From: Bacteroidaceae bacterium
Lineage (GTDB): Bacteria; Bacteroidota; Bacteroidia; Bacteroidales; Bacteroidaceae
NCBI GenBank assembly: GCA_024400995.1
Contig: JAKSLU010000016.1
Location: 1 to 34,452, forward strand
Direction of reading: 5' to 3'
Length of the DNA stretch: 34,452 nt
In this document: one piece after another, positions 25,616 through 32,154 of the stretch
Numbering within the stretch: the first letter of the stretch is position 1
How the letters are laid out: every line of letters begins with the position of its first letter
Translations under genes and position numbers: made by a program
The notes under the pieces: model-generated
What the model saw: the letters and a program-made list of their open reading frames with translations, nothing else
The model's database searches: none
Told to the model about the DNA's origin: nothing

Positions 25616-26507
25616 AAACACCAGCAGAGGCGGTGCTACGGGCACGGAGAATGCGACAACACTTGGGAGCGATGAGCATGCACTCACGGGCAGAACTGAT
25701 GCGTATAGTCTCACCATCATGCACTATTTCGCACTCCTGTCGCTGATGCAGGAGATCATAGAAGATGGCCTCCAATGCAGCGGTGGGCATATCCTCCTCT
25801 GAGGCATACTCGTATATCTGGGCATGGGTGGTGCTGCGCTCGCTGCCCGCAAAGCGTGATAGCACGAGGCCCTGGGGCGCATCGGGGGTATAGACGAAGG
25901 TCTTGGAGGCTGTGCTCGCATAGTGGCTCTGCGCCAGGAGAGAGTCGGCAGGGGAGAGGTTGAGGGGCGTGGCGTGACTCTGCATCGCCGTACGATCCTT
26001 CCGATACACAGTGATTGTGCGCAGTTTACTGTCACTGAGCTCAAAAACATTCTGTTGGAGAGTCTCAAATACATCCTCGTTGTCGGAGAGGTCAAAGCTC
26101 CTGACCTTTCCAGAGTCCGACATACACTCCAGCAGGTTGCCGCGCAGACCATTGACGGCAAGGGATGTTCGGACCACATGGCCGTCCTCACGGAAATGAT
26201 AACTCCATGACTGCTCTGCACCCTCCATGGTGGAAGTCAGGCGCCCCCTGAGTTCCTGCAACTGCTCGTCGCCTATGCACGGCACGACAATCTTGGTGTC
26301 GCACGCGCCATACTCTACGAATGGCTCTTGTTCGTACACCTGGAAGAGCATGTCGGTGCCGAATCCCTTCGCCGCACAATAGTCCTCACGAATACATGTG
26401 CGACTGTAGGGCTGCTGCTTCAGCCAATCTGCAAAGCGGAGAAAACTACTCTGGGCTACACATACCTGTGAAGTCAGAAGGAAGAGAAGGGTCAGTGCTT
26501 GTTTCAT
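25590..26507 (-). CDS. Secreted protein of unknown function
   Basis: A 305-residue protein with signal peptide MKQALTLLFLLTSQVCVAQ from the ATG at 26507. The mature part begins SSFLRFADWLKQQPYSRTCIREDYCAAKGFG and contains no motif I recognise. Cys residues near the mature start (around 36 and 42) and near the C-terminus (APKCCRIL) might form disulfides. The start is set by the signal peptide and by a promoter element at 26564-26571; earlier Met codons in the frame lie at or upstream of it. It overlaps the MG2-type gene downstream by 26 nt, so the pair is likely co-transcribed and may act together at the envelope (inference). Confidence 0.75.
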   Translation of the reverse strand: MKQALTLLFLLTSQVCVAQSSFLRFADWLKQQPYSRTCIREDYCAAKGFGTDMLFQVYEQEPFVEYGACDTKIVVPCIGDEQLQELRGRLTSTMEGAEQSWSYHFREDGHVVRTSLAVNGLRGNLLECMSDSGKVRSFDLSDNEDVFETLQQNVFELSDSKLRTITVYRKDRTAMQSHATPLNLSPADSLLAQSHYASTASKTFVYTPDAPQGLVLSRFAGSERSTTHAQIYEYASEEDMPTAALEAIFYDLLHQRQECEIVHDGETIRISSARECMLIAPKCCRILRARSTASAGVYVPHTWWE

Positions 26508-26563
26508 AGTTATAATATATAGTAAAAGATTATTGTCAGATGAGTTCGATTGCATTTCGGCTG

Positions 26564-26571
26564 CAAATATA
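26564..26571 (-). promoter_or_regulatory. -7 promoter element of the secreted-protein/MG2 operon
   Basis: Minus-strand TATATTTG fits TAnnTTTG, 57 nt before the ATG. TTCG lies 19 nt further upstream (26594-26591). A C9 tract lies just beyond it at 26600-26608, next to the -33 position. Confidence 0.55.
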
Positions 26572-26599
26572 CTGATAATCTTTTTACTAACGAATTTTA

Positions 26600-26608
26600 C
26601 CCCCCCCC
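26600..26608 (+). repeat. C9 homopolymer next to a promoter
   Basis: Nine consecutive C after AATTTTA, as at 9520 and 32005. It lies just upstream of the -33 region of the minus-strand promoter at 26564. It is followed by two copies of ATTTTAACACTA (26609-26632). Confidence 0.75.
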
Positions 26609-26689
26609 ATTTTAACACTATTTTAACACTATGTCAGTCGAGACACTGCGTCCCACCATGATAGGTGCAGGAGGCACGTCCCACCTGCA

Positions 26690-27373
26690 TCATAATAGTC
26701 CCTTAACAAAGAAGTAGAGGAGGGGCATGAGGAGAGCGGGAAGGAGGTTGGCGGTCTTGCAGTCCTTGATGTTGAGGATGCCGAGACCTGCAGCGGCAAT
26801 AAGGATACCACCCACTATACTGGTCTCACACACGAGTTCGTCGCTGATAAAGTCGGCGGAGAGCACGGCCAGCGCATAGAAGAAGCCCTGCCACAGGAAC
26901 ACTATCACGCTGGTCACTATCACTCCAATGCCATAGGAGGAGGCTAGCACGATCATGGTCACTCCATTGAGCACAGCAGCGGTGAGGAGGTAGGTGTCGT
27001 CGCCCTTGAGGGCGGAGAGCACGGGACCCATCATCGAGAGGGTGCCCACGCAGCAGAGCAGCACGGCGGTGGTGATGCCCTGCGAGAGGGAGTTGCCCGT
27101 GGTGCCATCGCCCCGGGTGAGCTGCTCGATGTGGTAGTCAAGCTTGAGCCAGGTGCCTATCAGACCACCAAGGCTCATACAGCAGATGAAGAGAACAGGC
27201 ATCGCTGTCCGCTGCATATTGGCCATAGCCACGTTGATGCCCAACACTAGGGCACAGAGTCCCATGGCGGTGTTCATGACGGTGAGATACTTCTCGCGGA
27301 TGCCACGCTTGGCGATGGCACCGATGAGCGAGCCGATGGCTACTGCCAGAAAGTTGAGAAAGATGGCGAACAT
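26690..27373 (-). CDS. DUF554 family integral membrane protein
   Basis: A 227-residue polytopic membrane protein. Hydrophobic segments lie near 1-20, 30-52, 58-76, 100-120, 130-175 and 185-226. FLNFLAVAIGSLIGAIAKRGI at the start, and MNTAMGLCALVLGI followed by LGGLIGTWLKLD, are typical of the DUF554 (YdfK) family, whose transport substrate is not established. Its ATG at 27373 is 3 nt from the left inverted repeat of the element at 27377-27629, so the native upstream region has been displaced or replaced. No promoter consensus was seen between the element and the start. Confidence 0.88.
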   Translation of the reverse strand: MFAIFLNFLAVAIGSLIGAIAKRGIREKYLTVMNTAMGLCALVLGINVAMANMQRTAMPVLFICCMSLGGLIGTWLKLDYHIEQLTRGDGTTGNSLSQGITTAVLLCCVGTLSMMGPVLSALKGDDTYLLTAAVLNGVTMIVLASSYGIGVIVTSVIVFLWQGFFYALAVLSADFISDELVCETSIVGGILIAAAGLGILNIKDCKTANLLPALLMPLLYFFVKGLL

Positions 27374-27376
27374 AAG

Positions 27377-27629
27377 GACCCACCCCCAGCCCCTCCCATA
27401 GAGGGAGGGGAGTGGAATGTCGGGGTGGCTGACATTGTTAAAGGGTTAGAGCCCATCCACGACTCCTTCCATGGGCTTTTGCCGTAGGGCAAAATGCTGA
27501 GGAAGTATAATGTCGGGGTGAGCTGCATTCAGTTATTTATTGTGATCTTATATTGTGATTCCCATCCAGTGTGCACTCACGCTTGAGTATTCACTCCCCT
27601 CCCTCTATGGGAGGGGCTGGGGGTGGGTC
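27377..27629. mobile_element. MITE-like interspersed element with perfect 38-bp terminal inverted repeats
   Basis: The left terminus 27377-27414 (GACCCACCCCCAGCCCC...) and right terminus 27592-27629 are exact reverse complements over 38 bp. Inside are a GCCCAT/ATGGGC stem (27451-27456 and 27471-27476), a TTTTGCC-GTAG-GGCAAAA hairpin (27477-27494) and a direct repeat AATGTCGGGGTG (27416-27427, 27509-27520). No transposase is encoded. The right terminus covers the last codons and the TAG stop of the helicase gene. Confidence 0.8.
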
Positions 27630-29011
27630 TTCCAGTTGACCAGATACAACCTGTCGGTGGTTCGGGTAAAGGCCGTATAGAGCCAACGGAGATAGGACAC
27701 ATCCATCATGTCCTCTGTGACATAACCCTGATCCACGAACACGCGGGGCCACTGTCCGCCCTGCGCCTTGTGGCAGGTCACGGCATAGGCGTACTTGATC
27801 TGCAGGGCATTGTAGTAGGGGTCCTCACGCAGGGACTTGAGGCGCTCCTTGCGGGAGGGCAGGTGGGCGTAGTCCTCCATCACGCGCTCGTAGAGCTGAT
27901 GCTGCTCCTCGCGGGTGAGAGAGGGGCTCTCGCTCTGCAGGGTGGAGAGGAGCACACGGCAGTCGAGCTCCTTGTCGTCGTAGTCGGGAAAGCTGAGCGT
28001 GGCATCGGCAAAGCGGAACCCATACTGCTCATGCTCGTTGCGCAGAGCAACGACCTCGGCCACATCGCCGTTGGCTATGAAGCCATCCTTGAGCCAGTGG
28101 TAGTTGTTCTTGACGGCCATAACGAGGTCGCCGCGGCAGAGGATGTCGTCGCGGTCGAATATACGCGCGCGTATTCCATTGTTATATATATTGGCCTGCT
28201 TGTTGGAGCGGGTGATGACCACCGTACCATCCGTACCGAAGTCGTGATAGGCAGAGTAGAGAGCCTCAATGAGTTCGTTGCCAGGCAGGTTGCGCACCTC
28301 GGGGCCCCAGGTAATCTCCGGGAGCCCTGCGGCCTGGGTGATCATCTCGCGCAGGCGGGTTGCGTTGGTCAGGACGGCACTCTGCTCCTCCTGGCGGATG
28401 ACCTGCGTGAGCTGCATGCCGCTGACGAGCAGTCCATAGGCCTCGAGTGTCTCACGCTGCAGGGCGGGACTCAACTCCTCGCCGACGGGGGGCAGCTGGG
28501 CAGTGTCGCCGACAAAGAGGAGACGATTGCTCTCACCCTCATACACATAGCGTATGAGGTCGTCCAGCACCTCACCGCTACCAAAGAGGCTCTCACCCAT
28601 CTGCCCCGTGCCGGAGGCTATCATGGAGGCCTCATCGACGATGAAGACGGCGCGCTTGAGCTTGTTGAACCCCAACTGGAAGGGGGTATCCTCTCCCTTG
28701 AAGGTCTCCTGCCTGTATATCACCCTATGAATGGTGTGCGCCTGGCCGCCTGCATGGAGACTGAACACCTTGGCGGCGCGGCCTGTGGGAGCGAGGAGTA
28801 CGACGGGTATCTCTGCCTTGCGCAGCACGCGGACGAGGGCACCGACGAGGGTGGTCTTGCCCGTACCAGCATAGCCGCGCAGCGCAAAGCACCGCTCTGG
28901 TCGTGGGTCTGCCACAAAGGCTCCCAGTCGGAGTGCGGCCTCCCGCTGCTCCTCTGTCAGCGCAAAGGGCAGTTCGGCGGCGATGAGTTCAGCTATCTGC
29001 TCCTGTACCAT
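27605..29011 (-). CDS. RecD/Pif1-like ATP-dependent DNA helicase (SF1B)
   Basis: A 468-residue SF1 helicase of the AAA_30 plus UvrD_C_2 architecture. Walker A GYAGTGKT lies at 46-53, Walker B FIVDEAS at 123-129, and motif III LLFVGDTAQLPPVG near 165-180. Motif VI region YAVTCHKAQGGQWPRVFVD and WLYTAFTRTTDRLYLVNW are near the C-terminus. It likely works in DNA repair or replication; the exact substrate is not predictable. The last residues HPQPLP and the stop codon are encoded by the right inverted repeat of the element at 27377-27629, so the native C-terminus may have been longer or different. It overlaps rsmD by 23 nt, suggesting coupled translation. Confidence 0.93.
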   Translation of the reverse strand: MVQEQIAELIAAELPFALTEEQREAALRLGAFVADPRPERCFALRGYAGTGKTTLVGALVRVLRKAEIPVVLLAPTGRAAKVFSLHAGGQAHTIHRVIYRQETFKGEDTPFQLGFNKLKRAVFIVDEASMIASGTGQMGESLFGSGEVLDDLIRYVYEGESNRLLFVGDTAQLPPVGEELSPALQRETLEAYGLLVSGMQLTQVIRQEEQSAVLTNATRLREMITQAAGLPEITWGPEVRNLPGNELIEALYSAYHDFGTDGTVVITRSNKQANIYNNGIRARIFDRDDILCRGDLVMAVKNNYHWLKDGFIANGDVAEVVALRNEHEQYGFRFADATLSFPDYDDKELDCRVLLSTLQSESPSLTREEQHQLYERVMEDYAHLPSRKERLKSLREDPYYNALQIKYAYAVTCHKAQGGQWPRVFVDQGYVTEDMMDVSYLRWLYTAFTRTTDRLYLVNWKTHPQPLP

Positions 29012-29540
29012 GTTGGAAAAGGCTGAAGTTCACACTCCCATACTGTCTGTGCTCGACAAAGTCGGGATGCTCCTCAAAGGAGTACTCCCTGCCGTGCTCC
29101 AGCACGAAGAGGCCATCGGGAGCCAGGCACTGGGAGCCCATCACCATGTCGGGCAGGGCGGAGAGCTGCTCCAGAGCATAGGGGGGATCGGCAAAGATCA
29201 GGTCAAACTGCTCATGGCAGCGGGGCACGAACTTGAGCACATCGCCGCACAGGGGCAGCCAGGCTTCATCGCCCAGGGTGCGGGCGCAGCGCTGGATGAA
29301 CTGATGGTGCTGGCGATCCTTCTCTATGGTCACCACACGCTGGCAACCACGGGAGAGCAACTCGAGGCTTATGCTGCCTGTGCCGCCAAAGAGGTCGAGG
29401 GCACGGCAGTCCTCCAGATCGAGGTAGCCTCGGAGAACGTTGAAGATGTTCTCCTTGGCAAAGTCGGTGGTGGGGCGGGCCTTGAAGGTGCGGGGCACCT
29501 CAAAGTGACGGCCCTTGTATTTACCGGTAATGATGCGCAT
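28989..29540 (-). CDS. rsmD: 16S rRNA (guanine966-N2)-methyltransferase RsmD
   Basis: Rossmann-fold methyltransferase that modifies G966 of 16S rRNA on the assembled 30S subunit, using S-adenosylmethionine. The 183-residue protein begins MRIITGKYKGRHFEVP, followed by ARPTTDFAKENIFNVL. SAM-binding motif I is LDLFGGTGSISLELLSRG (48-65), and the catalytic motif DPPY is at 118-121. Length is normal. It lies between DUF3822 (45 nt upstream) and the helicase (23-nt overlap); the DUF3822-rsmD pairing is one I recall as common in Bacteroidetes. Confidence 0.95.
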   Translation of the reverse strand: MRIITGKYKGRHFEVPRTFKARPTTDFAKENIFNVLRGYLDLEDCRALDLFGGTGSISLELLSRGCQRVVTIEKDRQHHQFIQRCARTLGDEAWLPLCGDVLKFVPRCHEQFDLIFADPPYALEQLSALPDMVMGSQCLAPDGLFVLEHGREYSFEEHPDFVEHRQYGSVNFSLFQHGTGADS

Positions 29541-29546
29541 ACTGTC

Positions 29547-29564
29547 TTTTTCGTTAACGAAAAA
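29547..29564. promoter_or_regulatory. Perfect 18-bp palindrome upstream of rsmD
   Basis: TTTTTCGTTAACGAAAAA is an exact palindrome, 7 nt upstream of the rsmD ATG and within the 45-nt gap after DUF3822. It could be a protein-binding site, or a short hairpin covering the rsmD start region. No known regulator is assigned. Confidence 0.5.
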
Positions 29565-29585
29565 TAAGGGTGGGTGGATGGCGGG

Positions 29586-30302
29586 TTAGTGCAGGTACGA
29601 CAGGAGCTGGGTCTCTATGTTGGTGTGTTGCTCCACATGGGCCACAAAGCGCTGGAGCATGGGCTCCAACTGCTGGCGGAGGGGCTCCTCGCCAGTGAGG
29701 AGGCAGCGGACGTCCGTCTGGCTGAACTGCAGCATCTTGAGCACACTCAGCACATAGTAGGCTGAGTCGGAGGGCGTGGAGCAGGGGTAACTGTTGACCA
29801 GCAGCAGGCGGTGCCCCTCTACGGCCACCACGTCAGTCCAGCCCGCGCGGCACGACACGAACAGGAGCGGTGCGTTCCCCTGTACCTGCTGCAGGGCATA
29901 GCGGGCGAGCGGCGCCATCAGGCTACCATAGAACACCTCGCCAAAGAGGCTCTCCACCGAGCGGCAGTGTTCCTTGGGCAGAGCGTATATCCACACGGCG
30001 CTGGCCTCGGGTATCATGTCGTAGAACACCTTCTCGCCCTTGCGGTCGGGGAAGCAGGCGAGGAACACCTCCTCACACACCTCCTCCGTGAACTCCTGCA
30101 GCGGCATGGCAGTGCCCTGCTGACTGACGATGACGCGCACAGCCTGCTGGGTGCTGGCCGTGGCGGGCATGTTGGCCACGGCCTGGCGCAGATTGCGCTC
30201 AAAGCTCATGGCGGGCTGCAACCGATAGTGCGTGGTCTGCAGATGAGCATCGGTGAGGGAGAGGAAGCGCAGTAACTCGTTTTCGATCTCAAGATATAGC
30301 AT
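29586..30302 (-). CDS. DUF3822 family protein
   Basis: A 238-residue soluble protein of unknown function, typical of Bacteroidetes. The start at 30302 gives MLYLEIENELLRFLSLTDAH. It resembles the actin-like-fold DUF3822 family in features such as RVIVSQQGTAMPLQEF, DMIPEASAVWIYALPKEHC and the late LLLVNSYPCSTPSDSAYYVLSVLKML (family assigned from memory plus its position before rsmD). A longer in-frame opening to 30428 is rejected because it passes through a promoter and yields a non-family N-terminus. It is first gene of DUF3822-rsmD-helicase. Confidence 0.85.
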   Translation of the reverse strand: MLYLEIENELLRFLSLTDAHLQTTHYRLQPAMSFERNLRQAVANMPATASTQQAVRVIVSQQGTAMPLQEFTEEVCEEVFLACFPDRKGEKVFYDMIPEASAVWIYALPKEHCRSVESLFGEVFYGSLMAPLARYALQQVQGNAPLLFVSCRAGWTDVVAVEGHRLLLVNSYPCSTPSDSAYYVLSVLKMLQFSQTDVRCLLTGEEPLRQQLEPMLQRFVAHVEQHTNIETQLLSYLH

Positions 30303-30342
30303 GGATTGGGTCGTTTGTGGGCGTTTGGCCTTGATTATTGGG

Positions 30343-30350
30343 CAAAAATA
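30343..30350 (-). promoter_or_regulatory. -7 promoter element of the DUF3822-rsmD-helicase operon
   Basis: Minus-strand TATTTTTG fits TAnnTTTG and lies about 41 nt upstream of the ATG at 30302. No clear -33 element is seen. It is arranged divergently with the promoter at 30394. Confidence 0.5.
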
Positions 30351-30393
30351 CAAAAAAATACGCAGACGCGCGCATTGTGTGTGCACTTTTTTG

Positions 30394-30401
30394 TAACTTT
30401 G
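30394..30401 (+). promoter_or_regulatory. -7 promoter element of the epimerase gene
   Basis: TAACTTTG fits TAnnTTTG, 29 nt upstream of the ATG at 30431. A TTG at 30375-30377 is a weak candidate for the upstream element. It supports the start at 30431 over an in-frame opening at 30338. Confidence 0.55.
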
Positions 30402-30430
30402 TAGCCATAATCGTAAAACCAACCCCAAAT

Positions 30431-31618
30431 ATGATAGACTTCAAGCAACTGGCTCAGCAGTACAAGTCTGAGCTGCTCGACAAGGTCGTACCCTTCTGGC
30501 TCGACTATAGCATCGACCGCGAGTGCGGTGGCTACTACACCTGTCTGGAGCGCGACGGCTCCGTCTTTGACACCGACAAGTTCGTCTGGCTCCAGGGCCG
30601 CGAGGTGTGGATGCTTGCCACGCTCTACAACAAGGTGGAGCAGCGCCAGGAGTGGCTCGAGGCCGCCATCCATGGTGCAGAGTTCCTCAAGCAGCATGGC
30701 CACGACAGCAATCTCAACTGGTACTTTGCTTTCGACCGTGAGGGCCATCCCCTCGTGGAGCCCTACAACATCTTCAGCTACACCTTTGCCGTCATAGCCT
30801 TTGGGCAGCTCTACCTCGCCACGGGCAACGAGGAGTACAAGGACATCAGCCGCCACACCTTTGACATAGTCCTCTCCAAGGTCGATAATCCCAAGGGCCG
30901 CTGGAACAAGGCTGCTCAGGGTGCCCGCGCCCTCAAGAGCTTTGCCCTCCCCATGATTCTCTGCAATGTGGCACTGGAGATAGAGCCCCTGCTGGAGCCC
31001 GCCTTCATGGAGAAGACCATACGCACCTGCATCCACGAGGTGATGGACGTGTTCTATCGTCCTGAGGTAGGTCCCAAGGGTCTCATCGTGGAGCATCTGG
31101 GCACCAATAACGAACTCGTTGACTGCATGGACGGCCGCCTGCTCAACCCCGGCCACGCCATCGAGGCTATGTGGTTCATCATGGACCTGGGCAAGCGCCT
31201 GGGCGACCAGCAGCTCATCGAGCGTGCCTGCCAGATAGCCCTGCAGGAGGCAGAGTACGGCTGGGATGAGCAGTATGGCGGCATCTTCTACTTTATGGAC
31301 CGCAAGGGCCATCCCCTCCAGCAGCTGGAGTGGGACCAGAAGCTCTGGTGGGTACACCTAGAGACCCTCATCACCATGCTCAAGGGCTACCAGCTCACGG
31401 GCAACGAGGAGTGCCTGCGCTGGTTTGAGCGTGTGCACGACTACACGTGGTCACACTTCACCGACCCCGAGCACCCCGAGTGGTTTGGTTATCTCAACCG
31501 CCAGGGCGAACGCCTCCTCACGCTCAAGGGCGGCAAGTGGAAGGGTTGCTTCCATGTGCCCCGTGGCCTCATGAACGTCTGGCGTATGCTTGACGAGATT
31601 GCCAACCGCGAGGCGTGA
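30431..31618 (+). CDS. nanE: N-acylglucosamine 2-epimerase (AGE/renin-binding-protein family)
   Basis: Interconverts N-acetylmannosamine and N-acetylglucosamine. In Bacteroides fragilis an AGE-type enzyme named NanE feeds sialic-acid-derived ManNAc into GlcNAc metabolism; the gene symbol is by analogy. The 395-residue (alpha/alpha)6 protein has the hallmark His242 in NPGHAIEAMWF and His375 in KWKGCFHVPRGL, which correspond to the catalytic histidines of the family. DKFVWLQGREVWMLATLYN near 50-67 is also typical. It starts at 30431, just after its promoter. No nanA-type aldolase or transporter lies beside it; the next gene on the same strand is a GH20 hexosaminidase, which fits amino-sugar catabolism. 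Confidence 0.9.
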   Translation: MIDFKQLAQQYKSELLDKVVPFWLDYSIDRECGGYYTCLERDGSVFDTDKFVWLQGREVWMLATLYNKVEQRQEWLEAAIHGAEFLKQHGHDSNLNWYFAFDREGHPLVEPYNIFSYTFAVIAFGQLYLATGNEEYKDISRHTFDIVLSKVDNPKGRWNKAAQGARALKSFALPMILCNVALEIEPLLEPAFMEKTIRTCIHEVMDVFYRPEVGPKGLIVEHLGTNNELVDCMDGRLLNPGHAIEAMWFIMDLGKRLGDQQLIERACQIALQEAEYGWDEQYGGIFYFMDRKGHPLQQLEWDQKLWWVHLETLITMLKGYQLTGNEECLRWFERVHDYTWSHFTDPEHPEWFGYLNRQGERLLTLKGGKWKGCFHVPRGLMNVWRMLDEIANREA

Positions 31619-31770
31619 CAGTGACGCGATGACAACATTTTTTGCCATCAAGGCTCGCTGAGAGTGCCGATGCTCTGCATGGCACCCACCGGTGCTCGCA
31701 TATACGCCAGTCTCGTCTTACTTTGTATTTTGCTGTAACAGAGTGGGATACATAGGCATCGCACGCACAC
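31619..31770. other. Intergenic space after the epimerase gene, no gene seen
   Basis: Non-coding by inspection. The only structure noted is GTGCCgATGC-TCT-GCATGGCAC around 31666-31686, an imperfect hairpin with a bulged G that could mark the end of the epimerase transcript. No T run follows it directly. Confidence 0.4.
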
Positions 31771-31875
31771 ACCCTACGATAGCCTTCACTACTCCCTACG
31801 ATAGCACGCGCTACTCCCTACGATAGTTTGCACTAGTCCCTACACTAGTTCGTCCTATCGTAGGGAGTAGTGCAT
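31771..31875. repeat. 22-bp tandem repeat, locus C (four direct units plus an inverted end)
   Basis: A 21-nt first unit (31771-31791) is followed by 22-nt units at 31792-31813, 31814-31835 and 31836-31857, with cores such as CTCCCTACGATAG and ends in CTA. From 31858, TCGTAGGGAGTAG is the reverse complement of CTACTCCCTACGA, so the array closes with an inverted copy. The sequence is homologous to locus A at 12754 (both share TACGATAGTTT). Confidence 0.85.
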
Positions 31876-32004
31876 TCTGGACGGCCTTTTGGCGCTTCCG
31901 CACCCCCTTATAGAGCCCTTCCTCCCCTACCAGAGTACATCCATTCGGTGAGACGCAGAGGTTTTCGACCTATTCGAGCCAACAGGATTTTGTCAAGATT
32001 ATTA

Positions 32005-32011
32005 CCCCCCC
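32005..32011 (+). repeat. C7 homopolymer upstream of the GH20 gene
   Basis: Seven C after ATTATTA, about 60 nt before the -7 element of the GH20 promoter. Same motif type as at 9520 and 26600. The stretch 31876-32004 otherwise shows nothing I can name. Confidence 0.65.
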
Positions 32012-32070
32012 GAAAAGAAATAATTTTCAAAAAGTAGTCTATACTAGTGGTTTATATCAGAATTATTTTG

Positions 32071-32078
32071 TATCTTTG
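32071..32078 (+). promoter_or_regulatory. -7 promoter element of the GH20 gene
   Basis: TATCTTTG fits TAnnTTTG, 76 nt before the ATG at 32155. A single motif TAGTCTATACTAGT (32035-32048), resembling the 22-bp repeat family, sits just upstream where the -33 region would be. Confidence 0.55.
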
Positions 32079-32154
32079 CAGCGAATTTCGGCTTTATCGA
32101 AAACCAAAAAAACAATAACCTTATAATCTCTAAACACAACATCACTTTAGGAGT

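Noticed and set aside
27605..27625. HPQPLP as a functional C-terminal motif of the helicase
   Set aside because: It is exactly encoded by the right inverted repeat of the interspersed element, so it is a by-product of insertion and probably not a selected protein signal.
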